Of a stretch of 64,000 nt of DNA, positions 13,218 through 24,035 are shown piece by piece. A model generated the notes under the pieces. It was not told the DNA's origin, made no database searches, and saw nothing but the letters and a program-made list of their open reading frames with translations. Each line of letters begins with the position of its first letter. Position 1 is the stretch's first letter. Location: the NCBI GenBank assembly GCA_001600095.1, contig BCIX01000003.1, positions 1,364,001 to 1,428,000 on the forward strand, given 5' to 3'. The translations under genes were made by a program, and so were the position numbers. This DNA comes from Bullera alba. Its lineage: Eukaryota > Basidiomycota > Tremellomycetes > Tremellales > Bulleraceae.

Positions 13218-15620
13218 CTGATGCGGACGCAAGAACGCGTTGGGCCTCGTTGGGCTGCTCACTGCTGACATGCAATTGGCAGCAGCCTCGGCAGACACGG
13301 TCGGAGAACCTGCACGCTGAGCTGAATCCGAGCCCACCTCTGCCTCCTCGACCAGCCCAACAGTCAGTGATCACGCTCGATTATAACAAGACACGATCTC
13401 GACTTATCACTCCACCCCGACTCATGCGTGATGCCGTCCACCAGATCTTCAGCGTCTCACGTTCCGCAAGATGGGCAGAGGACACAAAAGCAACAGCCAG
13501 GAACGAAGCCGACGACTGCAATCCTCCCTCCGCTTCCAGATGTCGTCAAGCGTGAGATAGTGTCTTACCTCCCAATGGCCGACGCCAAAAGTCTTGCTCT
13601 GGCCAACTGGGAGTGGAAAACATATGCTGAAAGCCACCTTTGGGCCTCGATGCTTGTGAGCTCGGAACACGACCCATGGACATATATCTCGGAATCGGAC
13701 CGCGACATTAAATGTCAGAAAGTACAGAAATCGATCCGCCAGCGTCTCGAGAGCCACCCGGATCGGGTGGCCTCGGTCAAGAGGCTTGTGGTGCACGATT
13801 GGCCAGGTACATCTGGGAACTCCTCCGCCATTCCAGGGACACCTGAGGACTCCGCCGCCATCGTCAGACTTGTCGCACCGACAGTAGAAACTCTTGAGGA
13901 ATCAAGCATATGCCAGATACATACCTCGGATGCATGCGCGAAGGCGACCATTCCTCACAGAATCTTCGCCCAGCAGCCATTCCCCCGGCTCAAAACCCTC
14001 AAAACCCACTTTGATCGGAATTGGTCTACATCGCTTCCAGGCGTTCTGAGGACGATGCCCAACCTAGGGAAACTATTTTTGTGGGGTGAATCAGACTGGG
14101 AAGATCTCGCTGGTCGTCTCACAGACTGGCCCCCGCTGGACCGTGTTTTCGAGCTTATCCTCGAAGGCAACGTTGAGTCGACGAACGTCGTATCAACCCT
14201 GCTTCCACTATGTCCATCCTTACGGAAGCTTGAACTGAGACTTGGGGACGACACGGATAAAGAACCCCACGAATACGACAGGGAAGGCATATCTGCAATG
14301 ATTTCGGTCATTCTAAATTGCGCTACCCGCGAATCACTCACAATCGGTCACGAAGTCAACACGTATTTCATGGCGGAATTCGAACCTGGCCAGAGGGATC
14401 CAATCTTAACAGGTCACCTTCCGAATCTCAAGCATCTGAATCTGATGTCCAAGGTGAGCAAACAACACTGTTGTGTGCTGACACATGTCAGATCGTGCAT
14501 CCCCACTGTGTGCCCCGTCGTCCCTTCTTGCGAAAGCTTCACTTGCGCTGGCATGAACAGGGACCACCGCACAAGATACTGTCGAGCTCGGACTTTAGAC
14601 GCCTCTACCTGGAGGTTAAAGGTGGCGGAACATTTGGAACCAAGCCCTCGAGGACAACATCGGGCAAACTATCGCTCGCCTTGGTCGAGCGGCTCGGTTC
14701 GGCTCCACGCCTTTCAATCATCGTGGCAGACGAGGTGGACGAAGAGGCCTGCGATTTGGAGCGAAACGAGCTCCACGTCCAGAGCTTCACGAACGGCGAT
14801 CGCGCATTGTATCACTGTCGCATAAAGGCCACGAACGAGGCGTTCCCGTTCTATTGTCATCCCGGCTCTTACTCCCAGCCTATATCGAGCACCAAGCAAT
14901 GGAAGGACCAGCCACAGAACAAGTTTAGGAGGAACATGGACCAATTGTCATTCGAGGACATAATTGGCCCCTTCAGCCTAGACAGTCAATACAATCTTGA
15001 ACCCGAAGATCCCAACGCCACCGATTTCACGGCAGACGAGTACGAACTCACCGACTACAAGAATCATAATCTTCCGCTGCTGCTTCTGGATTATATCTAT
15101 TCGCAAGCCAATCATCCGAGGGACTGGGACAAGGGCGTGAGAGGATTGACCCTACCGGACCATGTCTGCGAGTTATTGGATGGGTGGGTAGACGAAGTGG
15201 AGAAGCTCAGGATCCTCGTATGACGTTGCCTTGGAACCAGAGAGCAGGGGTAGTAATACCAGAAGGACCCCGGACAAGTGACAGATGCAAAATTCATGTT
15301 CAGCTCTACAATCTTGTTCTCTACATTTCGATAACGACCTTGCCTATGAAAGTCTGCCCCTGAAGGTGCTTGTAGGCCTCCTTAGCGTCCTCAAATTTGA
15401 ACACCTTGTCGACGAAGGGCTGAATGTTGTTGCCTTCGATAGCTCGGTTCATCGCTTCGAACTGCGTCCTGCTTCCAATTCCGATCCCGCGCGCGATGAA
15501 GCCCTTGTGCAGCGCTTCCAGAAGACCAGGGGGATCACCTTTGCCCATGAAGCCGATGAGGCTGATGATACCTTCATTGGCGATCGCGTCGACGCAATGT
15601 CCCAACGTTCCAGCACCGGC
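13003..15620. repeat. Tandem segmental duplication, copy 1
   Basis: This segment holds the first exons of the NFKBIL1-like gene (-), the whole F-box gene (+) and the 3' part of the oxidoreductase gene (-). It aligns by eye with 17108-19790 in the same order and orientation. The left edge is sharp: CCAGCAGCAGACAT is shared, with no similarity further left. Offsets between matching landmarks are about 4.11 kb (left edge), 4.21 kb (F-box ATG) and 4.18 kb (oxidoreductase end). All three genes are intact in this copy. Confidence 0.85.
13431..15223 (+). CDS. F-box protein, copy 1 of a duplicated pair
   Basis: Two exons, 13431-14453 and 14492-15223, give 584 residues. Near residues 35-70 is an F-box-like motif (LPDVVKREIVSYLP then LALANWEWK...ESHLW), which would bind Skp1 in an SCF ubiquitin ligase. 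The rest has loosely leucine-spaced stretches (LPNLKHLNLM, CPSLRKLELRL) compatible with degenerate leucine-rich repeats for substrate recognition. The substrate cannot be inferred. The 38-nt intron sits right after LNLMSK. The nearly identical gene architecture at 17640-19408 keeps the same intron at the same site. The ATG at 13431 is preferred because it aligns with the start of the second copy. The gene is divergent from the NFKBIL1-like gene over about 210 bp. Confidence 0.85.
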
Positions 15621-16429
15621 AACGTCGATGATGTGGTCAAAGCCTCTCGAGGTGAACGCCCGTGCAGTCTCGCCCCACTTGTCGTCGGTCTTGTAGTTGA
15701 CAATGTGATCCACGCCGAGGTCGCGAAGGGTTTGAGCTTTGTCGTCGGACGATGTTGTAGCAACGACACGAGCGCCGGCGGCTTTGGCAAACTGAGGTCA
15801 GCGCGGTTCCCTTGATACAGACTTACTTGTATCGCAAAGAGGGAGACTCCACCGGTCCCCTGGGTCAGGACCCAGTCACCTGGCACGACTTGCCTCAAGC
15901 CATACAAGGCGTTCCAAGCAGTCAGCGCGGCGCAGGCGAGAGTGGACGCCTCCACAAAGGTATAGTTGCTAGGCATGGGCACCAGTGCTTGCTCGTTGAC
16001 GATCATGTAGTCCTGTAAGACGCCATCGTCTTGATTGCCGATACTAAGTGACCTGTCCGGGGGACCCGCGATCCAATTCGGAAGGCATACCGGTATGACC
16101 TTGTCTCCAGTTCTCCATCGGGTCGCATTGGGACCACAAGCAACAACCTCACCGGCGCCATCGGACAGGGGAGTGAGGTCGTTCTTGACAGCGGCAGGGT
16201 ATTCGTTGAAGATGAGAGCGACATCCCGGTAGTTTAGGGAGGCGGCTTTGACTATGTCAGGTTAGTGCTTGACTTGCAGTAGGTACGGACTGTCGGACTG
16301 TAGCTCACCTCGGATCAAGACCTCGTTGCCCTGGGGCGAAGGCACGTCGCTTTCTTTGAGTTCGAGGCAGTCGAAGCTCTCTCTCCCGTTGAGCTTCCAC
16401 TGTCTGTGAGTGGAGGGTACGGAGGTCAT
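15321..16429 (-). CDS. MDR-family NAD(P)H-dependent alcohol dehydrogenase/quinone oxidoreductase
   Basis: Medium-chain dehydrogenase/reductase of the zinc-independent quinone-reductase type. The N-terminal GroES-like part has VLIRVKAASLNYRD and LSDGAGEVVACGPNATRW...GDKVIP. The Rossmann part has DWVLTQGTGGVSLFAIQ (cofactor-binding glycine motif), then FAKAAGARVVATTSSDDK and a C-terminal VVIEM with TAG at 15321-15323. There are about three to four exons and some 335 residues. Zinc-ligand cysteines of classical ADHs are not evident. The substrate is unknown; such enzymes reduce quinones or unsaturated carbonyls. It converges on F-box copy 1, about 100 bp apart. A truncated, frameshifted copy of its 3' end lies at 19.5-19.8 kb. 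Confidence 0.88.
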
Positions 16430-17104
16430 TTTTGCTTATGAGCTTGGAGTATATGTGGAAAGTGTGAAAGAGGAGGTTTGGATCGTGAAGAGCACTGCAG
16501 CCACTGCTACTTATACCCTCTGATGCCCGTCGGTCCTGCCCACCACTTACGGGAGTGGCTACGCAGTCGAAAGGCGCTAGCCCTTTCCATGCCTGAGTTG
16601 CGAGGCTGCTAGAAGCTATACTCTGTAGGGACGGCTTGAAGTCTTTGCATCAAGCAACGGTACCGTGCAGTAGCCGTGAATAAAAGTCCGATCGGACTTG
16701 CGGATGACGTACGTATCACCTTCCGTAAGTGACATCTCGCATTGGCATGGAGCTCGTCTGGATTCCAACTGACCGTTGGAAAGTGCTTGCAGGGCTCTCA
16801 CTGGCCTGACGGGAGTGAGCGCCGAATGGCCCACTGCATCACAGGGAATGACAGAAATTTATGCGATTGCTCCTCGCCCAGTGCCCAATAAGCGCGTACA
16901 ACGTTCGGCCGTCGACGTCAGAAGCAGATCGCCAACTATAGTTGCGAGCGAAACGGACCCGTCGATGTTTTCATTATGCCGGTAAGCTGAATACTAGGGT
17001 AACCTGATATGGCTTCTTTGCACCTGACCAGGATGAAACAGAGAGTCTGACGTCAGCTAACTGCTAAGTACGCTATGAAGTCACTCACACTCTAATGACA
17101 ATTA
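16430..17104. other. Intergenic region upstream of the oxidoreductase
   Basis: About 675 bp with no convincing gene. It should hold the oxidoreductase promoter. It contains a 16-bp perfect palindrome at 16684-16699 (listed separately) and, close by, a TGACGTACGT motif around 16704-16713 that resembles a CRE/ACGT-core site. The right end of this stretch is where duplication copy 2 begins. Confidence 0.5.
16684..16699. promoter_or_regulatory. 16-bp perfect palindrome AAGTCCGATCGGACTT
   Basis: The sequence is its own reverse complement over 16 bases. It lies 255 bp upstream of the oxidoreductase start codon, where a dimeric regulator could bind. The core CCGATCGG contains a CCG and a CGG half-site, the triplets bound by Zn2Cys6 factors, separated by 2 bp. 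Binding is an inference; only the symmetry is seen. Confidence 0.45.
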
Positions 17105-17360
17105 CAAATCCACCAGCAGCAGACATGTGCCACTTATGGCTCGAACATGTGCCTTTCAGATTCGGATCGCAGCTGACCTGGAGTTGGCTCACCTCATCGT
17201 CAATCCAGGTCAATCCAGTGGAGCTTTGCCAGAGCTGAGATCGCGGAGAGCTCTCAGATCTGAGAGCTGTGGTGAGCGGCAACACGTCGGACATGACCGC
17301 TTTGCAGTTGCGAGTGCGACTCATAAATCGGTACTCACGGTTGCTCCCGCTGCTCGACAT
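17105..17360 (-). pseudogene. Decayed 5' exons of the NFKBIL1-like gene (duplication relic)
   Basis: On the minus strand, an ATG at 17360-17358 starts a 22-nt copy of exon 1 (17360-17339) with the GTGAGT donor preserved but two bases lost relative to the 24-nt intact exon. The intron and the beginning of exon 2 can be followed to the shared ATGTCTGCTGCTGG at about 17111-17124. Exon 2 is interrupted by stops, and the similarity ends abruptly at about 17108. The body of the gene is absent. This fragment fixes the left edge of duplication copy 2. Confidence 0.7.
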
Positions 17361-19790
17361 CTGATGCATTGATTGCGGAACGCAAGCGGAACGTACGAGT
17401 ACTTGTTGCGGACGCAAAAACGACACCGGACCTCCTGCATAGCAACAGCAGATAAGATAAGCAACTGTCTCTCTAGCTTGACAAGCGACTGCAGCAGCTG
17501 CATTTGGACATATCGTACGCTGAGGTAAATCTGAGCCGATCTCTGCCTCTCATTGCCTCAACGACTCGCCCGACTCTCAGAGATCCTGCTCGACCACGAC
17601 CATAACTTGGACCTAACCCTCACATCCGAATCATCCGTGATGCCTTCCACCCGATCTTCAAGGTCTCACCCCCCGCATAAACGGCAGAGAACGAACCAAC
17701 CACCGGAGACGCAAACGGCAACAACAGCAGCCATTTTCCCGCTCCCCGATGTCGTCAAGCGTGAGATAGTGTCATTCCTCCCGCTCAATGACGCCAAAAA
17801 CCTTGCCCTGGCCAACTGGGAGTGGAAGAAGGCTACCGAGAGTCACCTTTGGGCTGAGCTTGTCGTACTCACGCCTCTCGAGATAGGCCAAACAGAGCGG
17901 AACTTCGACAGCAATGCTCAGAAAGCACACAAAGCGATCCGCCAACATCTAGAGAGCCACCCAGATCGAGTGCCCTTGGTCAGAAAGCTACACGTCGAAT
18001 ACTGGCCAGAGAGTATGGGTATACCGGACGACTCTTCCACCATTGTCAGATTGGTCGCACCTACAGCGGAGAGTCTCATAGAAATAGGCTTCTGTCAACC
18101 ACACAGAGCAGGAACATGCGCTATGGCGACGATTCCTCACACCATCTTCACCCAGCAGCCATTCCCCCGGATGAAGAGACTGCACACCCACTTTGATAGG
18201 AACTGGCCTACATCTCTTCCACGCGTCCTACGGATGATGCCGAACCTAACGGCCCTGTCGATGGTGGGTGAATCAGACTGGAGGGACCTTGCTGGCCAAC
18301 CTACAACTTGGCCTATACTGGACCGTCTGACCGAGCTCGAGTTCGAATCCAACGTCGAGTCGGCCAACGTTGTATCGACATTGCTTCCACGGTGCTCATC
18401 CCTACGGATATTTGAACTGGAACTCTATGACCACGCGTACCCTGACGAGGAGTCTGATGAATTTCTAAAGGAAAGGATCTCCGCAATGACTTCGGTGATT
18501 CTAAATTGCTCCACCCTCGAATCACTTGTCATCAGGCACTGCAGCGGCCCTGAGTTCATGCCGGAATTCGAGCCTCACCGATTCAGCACGGACTTGAGAG
18601 ACTATCTCCCGAATCTCGAGTACTTGAAGGTGATGTCCACGGTGAGCATTTCGAGAACAATACTGCTGTCCTTGCTGACATGATTCAGATCGTGCACCCT
18701 CACTGTGTGCCCTGCCACCCCACCTTACGAAAGCTGCACATGCGTCAGCTTGAAAAGAAGACACCTTTAGAGATACTGTCGGACAGGGATTATGATCGCC
18801 TTTACGTGGAGGTCCTAAGTGGGGGATCATTTGGAACAAGGCCGTCGAGGACGACCTCGGGCAAGCTAGCGCTAGCCTTGGTCACGCGGCTTGATTCGGC
18901 TCAACGTCTTCCCATCATAGTGGCGGACAATTTCGCCGCAGGTATCGGTGACTTCCGAAACGAGCTTCACATTCAGACATTCATAAATGGCGATCGGGCG
19001 CTCTATCACTGTCGCGTGAAAGCCAAAAATACGGCCTTCCCGCTCGACTGCCACTCCGCCTCATACTCCCCGCCCTTTTCGATCTCGACCCGGTGGAAGG
19101 ACCAGCCACGGAAACGAGTTGAGAGGAGTAGGGACCAAATGCACTCCGAGAATCTAAATCGCCCCTTAAGCCTAGATTGTCGGGATGAGTCTGATCCCGA
19201 GGATTCCGACGCGACCGATCTCACGACAGACGAGTACGAGCTCACCTACTACAGGGATCACAATCTCCCGCTGGTGCCTGTCTATTTGCAAATCGATTGT
19301 CCGAGGGACTGGGCCACGGGCGAGAGAGGGTTGGCTCTACCGGACCATGTTTGGGAGATACTGGACATCTGGGCGGAGGGAGAGGACAAACTGAGGGTTG
19401 TCGTATGAGGGTGCCTTTGCCAAGTAGAGGCAGTACTGTAAGGCTGGACAGCAGCAAGTGGAGAATAGGCTCCGATATGTCATAAACGCCCTTGATTCCC
19501 TGCAATTCGATAAGACCTCGCCATCCCGTTGGGAGAGTGCTTGAGGACCTCCTTGAGGACCCTCGAACTTGTAGATCTTGTCGATACAGGGTAATGCGTG
19601 GTCGATCTGTTGGCGCGGTCCGATTCTTTGATACCAGGCCTGCGCCCAATATCTATACCGCCCGCAATGAAGCCCTTATACACCGTCCACAAGACTGGAA
19701 CACCCGGGCCCATGAAGCCGATAGGGCTGTTGATATCTTCAATGGTGGCCGCGTTGACGATGTTGACGATGTCCCAGTAGACCGGCACCA
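17108..19790. repeat. Tandem segmental duplication, copy 2
   Basis: It contains, in order, a decayed 5' fragment of the NFKBIL1-like gene (-), an intact F-box gene (+) and a decayed 3' fragment of the oxidoreductase (-), matching 13003-15620. The intact oxidoreductase 5' half and its promoter lie between the two copies. The simplest history is therefore a roughly 4.1-kb tandem duplication of 13003-17107 followed by loss of the right part of copy 2. Divergence is substantial, so the event is not recent. Confidence 0.8.
17640..19408 (+). CDS. F-box protein, copy 2 of a duplicated pair
   Basis: Two exons, 17640-18641 and 18689-19408, give 573 residues. It aligns end to end with the product of 13431-15223. 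Shared blocks include the F-box (LPDVVKREIVSFLP then LALANWEWK), the IPHTIFTQQPFPR region, HFDRNWPTSLPRVLR, IVHPHCVPCHPTLRKLH after the intron, and LPDHVWE near the C-terminus. The intron position is conserved. Both copies keep open frames despite clear divergence, which suggests selection on both. The expected role is an SCF substrate adaptor; the target is unknown. The frame is open upstream of the ATG, but this start matches copy 1. Confidence 0.85.
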
Positions 19791-19800
19791 GCCAGCCGAG
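19499..19800 (-). pseudogene. Truncated, frameshifted 3' copy of the oxidoreductase gene
   Basis: On the minus strand the translation runs alongside the C-terminal third of the oxidoreductase: INSPIGFMGPG against ISLIGFMGKG, and YKGFIAGGIDIGRRP against HKGFIARGIGIGSRT. After that the frame shifts; the continuing similarity (IDKIYKFE against VDKVFKFE) is in another frame. The start, cofactor domain and intact C-terminus are missing. It is the right-hand relic of duplication copy 2, lying between F-box copy 2 and SED5. Confidence 0.8.
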
Positions 19801-19969
19801 GTGTACAAAACCCCAGGGCGACGTACTTTGTTGTATATGAGTATCATTTAGCGCCGGAAGGGAGGTCCGGACGATCATGTGAGGGGGTCAGGAGAAAATC
19901 ACGGTGAGTGGAGGCGAGTAATACCCGTCTTCGGATATCGGAATTCTGACGATATAGCCGTATTGCATA

Positions 19970-21109
19970 CTACGATACAAGGATGAAGACGAGGAACTGG
20001 CGTCAGCTACGAAACTACGTGTTTACTCACAAATATAATAAGCACACCAAAAATCTTGAGCATCAACCATCTATTCGAAGTAACGCTCGCATAGTACTTG
20101 AGCAACTCGCGCTGGGCCCCCGAGACGTTTCTGGCATCAGCTCCGACTCGCCAGGTTTACTCACGCAGCGATATCCGTCGTGTCCGCATCGATGCGCTGC
20201 ACCGTTTCTCTCTGCTCGGCGACCATCCCAGCGAGCTGAGAGAATATCTGGCCCAGCTCCGCAATAGTCGATTCGATCGATTCGATGGCTGTGGACCGAG
20301 ATTGGATATAGTTGTCTTGCTGCTCGACTAGCTGCATTTGCTGATACCCCGAGTTTCCACTTTCTCCCCTATCTCCATCGATATCGAGGGCCAAGAAGTC
20401 CTTCTCGTCGGGAACGGCGCGTGCTTTTCCCTTGCGATCAGGGGGGAAGCCAGAAGATTGCGACATGAGTAACGAGTCTAAAGTCAGCTTCAACGAGGCT
20501 TCGATACCCACTATTTGGCGGAGGAACCGATGCCGATGATGTCGTATGCATGAATTGCTCCGTTCTATCCTTGCTCGCTTTCATATTCTTCAATCAGCAC
20601 AGTTGCGCGCAAGAGACCTACCTGAGTTCTCAGCTCCAACACATCCTTGAATCCCATTCCCATGTTGGCCAGCCGGCTTTGGAGGAGCATGACCACATTA
20701 CTGTTATGCTCATCCACCTGGACCGGTCCATTCGCGCCCTTTTGACCCCTGACATATGACTGCAGCGAGGCGATATTGTTGTTCAGCGAGGCAATGTCCT
20801 GTCTGATAATGTAGGTGAGTTCCGAGATCTCGATAGGTCGGTCGTCGAATAGCGTCTTCCGTTTGGCCACTACAAGTCAGCTATGAAGACGAGCGATAAC
20901 TCACACTGCGCCAGCTTCTGAAGCTTCATGGTTGTCGAGTTGATGTCCTTTGCGATACCCCCCGCCATTCGCCCGAACTCGCTCTTCCCCTTGTCCTTGC
21001 CATCGATCAACCGCTTAGATTCTTCTTTGGTCTTTGGGGGAACCACACTCCGCGATTTTATCGAGGACAGTGTCGAGTGAAACTCGCTCGTCCTGTCTTT
21101 CGGTGCCAT
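19970..21109 (-). CDS. SED5: Syntaxin-5-type Qa-SNARE Sed5
   Basis: Target SNARE of the Golgi, required for ER-Golgi and intra-Golgi fusion. The N-terminus DRTSEFHSTL...SIKSR is the Sed5/syntaxin-5 signature, including the DRTxEF sequence that binds the SM protein Sly1. The Habc region follows (KLAQLAKRKTLFDD, ISELTYIIRQDIASLN). The Qa-SNARE motif is AIESIESTIAELGQIFSQLA with the central glutamine, then VAEQRETVQRIDADT. The anchor is NRWLMLKIFGVLIIFF...ILVS, with the last residues in a tiny final exon (TAG 19970-19972). There are about six exons, all with CTGAC branch sites. It is divergent from the SmG gene. Confidence 0.95.
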
Positions 21110-21431
21110 ATTGACTCATGTGTGGAGCACTGTCGTGCGGATTCTGTGTATGTACAGTAGCTTTAGTTGTCGAAGTGAGGTCAGTGCTCCAGCAAGCAGG
21201 TGCACGTCAACGTCAACAACGGGTTTATCCGGGTATCCCACTTTATATCGACTTTCAGCACCGTGCTGCGAATTCATCTCCTCCTCAACGAACTTGACAA
21301 GGATTCAGTACAGTACTCACCAGTGACTGCCTTTAAGCACTTCAAGCAGCACTTTATACACATCGGATTGCTTGCCCCATCAGACATAGGCACTAAGAGA
21401 ACGCGGCCACAGTAAAAAAACCCGACCAAAA
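21110..21431. other. Divergent intergenic region between SED5 and the SmG gene
   Basis: A 322-bp stretch between two start codons, presumably holding both promoters. No open frame with splice support and no repeat was noticed. Confidence 0.5.
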
Positions 21432-21904
21432 ATGTCTGGACGAGCCTCGCAACCGGAGTTGAAGAGTGAGTGAAATTGGGACCAAGTCAGGTTGCCGCTG
21501 TCAGCAGCGGAGGGTCTGGAACCAGGATTATGGCTGGGAGGACTCGAAGAGGCGGAATGGTACAGGATGGGGCGTTGAGCAACGTGAAGAGATCGCACAT
21601 CTGACATGATGAAACTCTGCGCTTCTTCGAGCTGACGAACACTTCTAGAATTCATGGACAGAAAGCTCTTCCTGCAAATACAAGGTGGAAGACAGGTGTC
21701 TGGAGTGTTGAGAGGCTACGACGTGTTCCTAAATCTCGTCATGGACAACGCATACGAGGAGCTAGGCGGAGGTGTGAGAAAGCCATGCGGCATGGTGGTG
21801 AGTAGTAAGCTAGCCTCCAGTCATCATCGTTTCTGATGAATCTACAGGTCATTCGAGGAAACTCGGTTTCGTCGATGGAACTGGTGGACAGTATGCGGGT
21901 GTAG
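21432..21904 (+). CDS. SMX2: Small nuclear ribonucleoprotein G (SmG)
   Basis: Core Sm protein of the heptameric ring on U1, U2, U4 and U5 snRNAs. Exons are 21432-21465, 21649-21797 and 21848-21904, giving 79 residues, the normal size. The Sm1 motif is visible (KLFLQIQGGRQVSGVLRGYD then NLVMDNAYE) and the Sm2 motif is GMVVIRGNSVSSMEL. Intron 1 (183 nt) is unusually long for this window and lies between PELKK and FMDRK. Divergent from SED5. Confidence 0.93.
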
Positions 21905-22064
21905 AGCGCAAAATAGGTACTGTTTGAGGAGAAGCTTTCCGGCACAGTCGATACCCATGTAACATTTTAGATCGCCAGCTGAATAGGTGCACAGACACGA
22001 TGAAGGTTACAAGTGAATTCTATGGATGAAACGATAACCTAATCGGCCAAGTCTAAATCAAGTG

Positions 22065-24035
22065 CTAGTTCCGAGTCAACAAACCAACGAGAAGGCCAAG
22101 GATCACAATCACAAGCAAACCCGCACCAATGCCCACCGCGATATACCAGCTCCTCGCCCTTCCATTCCACAGCCCTGTAGAAATGTAGGTCAAAACACTC
22201 TGCCTCTTTCGCCATTCCGGAGATCGGTGGCCCAGATGTGGGGATTGGGTCCATGGTTCTGGTGTCTCGATGGGCTCCCCCTTCTCCAGGTCTGTCGCGT
22301 TTGACGATCTCGGCAAGGTCGATAGGGAAGGGGAGACGCAGACGACAGTGGTGCAGGTGACCGGAATGAGTCCAACACCGTATTTGACGTCGTCGACGGA
22401 TAATCGTACTGACTTGCGAGCGCGATGCCCATTTCTCATCAAGATGGACCGCCGTTCTTTAGGCGGGACAGGCGGAGCGTCTTCTGGAAAGACCAACACC
22501 TCTCCCTCGGCATTTTGTGGAGGGAACAATGTCGGGTCGTCCATGTCGCGAACATTCTCGTCGCTTCCCAACTCTGTAAACACGTCTTCTTTGCTCTGAT
22601 TCCGCTTCAACCGCCGACTGAACCGCTGTCTCAGGGAGAGTGAAGTACGCGGGGTTCCCGCCCTGGAGCTGTAGCGACTGGCTCTACTTGACGACTTTGA
22701 CCTTGGCGGCCTCGAGGGTTTGGACGATTTGGAGGTGAGTCGGCGTATGAGACCGGGAGACGAGTGCAATGTGGCGTTGCTGACCTAGAGGCTAATAAGC
22801 GGTGCTTCGTGTCACATCGCATCAGGCGAACTCACCCTCTTCCCCTTTAGGAGGATCTTTTCCAATACCGCCGCTCGTCCCACAAGTGCCAACAAATCCA
22901 TCATCTCCTCGCTCATCTTGACATCCTCAGCCGGCTCAGGGCTCAGCAGACGCTCCGAATGGTCCGTGTCCCAAGGTTTTGGCCCAGGCCGAGAGACACT
23001 GGATTTGGACGACTTGACCGACTTTGACCTCACCGACTTGATCGAGTGATGGGACCCTTTGGATCTTTTGGATGCCCTGGACATTGTCCTCACCGCGTCG
23101 AAGAGCGATTGCGGTATTGACAGTCTCTCGCCTTTCGCTCCAGAACCCGAGCCCGAGCTTTGGCCTATCGATATCCTAGGTGATGGAGCACCGACATCGG
23201 CCATCCCGCTATACGCCGAGACGGGTCTCTGACCGAAGAACAAACCCTCCGACCTGGCCAACCAGGTGGTCTCCGTAGGTATGGCCGAGCCCAGGGGCGA
23301 GATGATGGACGGAGTCGAAGAGATGCCGCTAAATCGCGCATATGTAGGGCGTGGTAGGTCCTCTTCGCTTTGTTGAACCAGGACACTCGGTCCGCCACCG
23401 CCGAATGCGCTCAGGCCGCTGCGTGTTGAGCGAGAATGCGAAGATACAGAGGAGGTCGATGCGCGGGAGCTACGCCGTGAATGGGCATAGGGGCTCGAGA
23501 CAGGGTCGTGGGTAAGGAAGGGGTACGTTGGAGTGGTAGTTCGGGGTGATTCGATCGGCAGCTGCAGGGTAGCAGGGGACGAGCGGATGTCTACATCAAG
23601 TTGTGTCCCCCCGCTTGAGCGATTCGGCGATGGTGTGTGTCTAGGCGGGTCTGCCCAAGGCAACCGAGCCAACGCCGCTGCTAGGTGTGTTGGCGATTCC
23701 AGTTGCGACCCAAACGAATGATCGGGCATGCCGACCGGTGTCAAGATCCTTCTATCATCCTCCAGCGTCAAAATGTGATGGGACGACGCGCTGGCTATTC
23801 GTACTCCTCGATGGGCTTGAGATGGATGAATAGACTGAGCCGATATCGTGCTTGCTGTCGGTGACGCTCCAGATCCTGGCGAAGCCTCGAGCTGTGTTGT
23901 GGGCTGCCTCGGTGTAAGACGCGACCTTGACGACGAGTGTGAGGCCGACCTGGCGAGGTATGACTCTGTGTCTATCGATATTTCTGACACGGTCGTCTGG
24001 GTCGAGTCGCGCGGCCTGCTGTTCTCGTGGCTCAT
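22065..24035 (-). CDS. Serine-rich single-pass membrane protein, unknown function
   Basis: Two exons joined over an intron at about 22775-22833 (KGKR then VSNATLHSS). The product is about 635 residues. The first exon is very rich in Ser, Arg, Thr and Pro with basic/serine patches (SIKSVRSKSVKSSKSSVSR), probably disordered and heavily phosphorylated. The second exon has a further basic-serine stretch and PPVPPKERR, a possible SH3-binding sequence. Near the C-terminus is one strong membrane span (WYIAVGIGAGLLVIVILGLL) followed by only a few residues. There is no signal peptide, so it may be tail-anchored. I do not recognise a family. The start at 24035 is the first ATG in the open frame. Confidence 0.7.
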
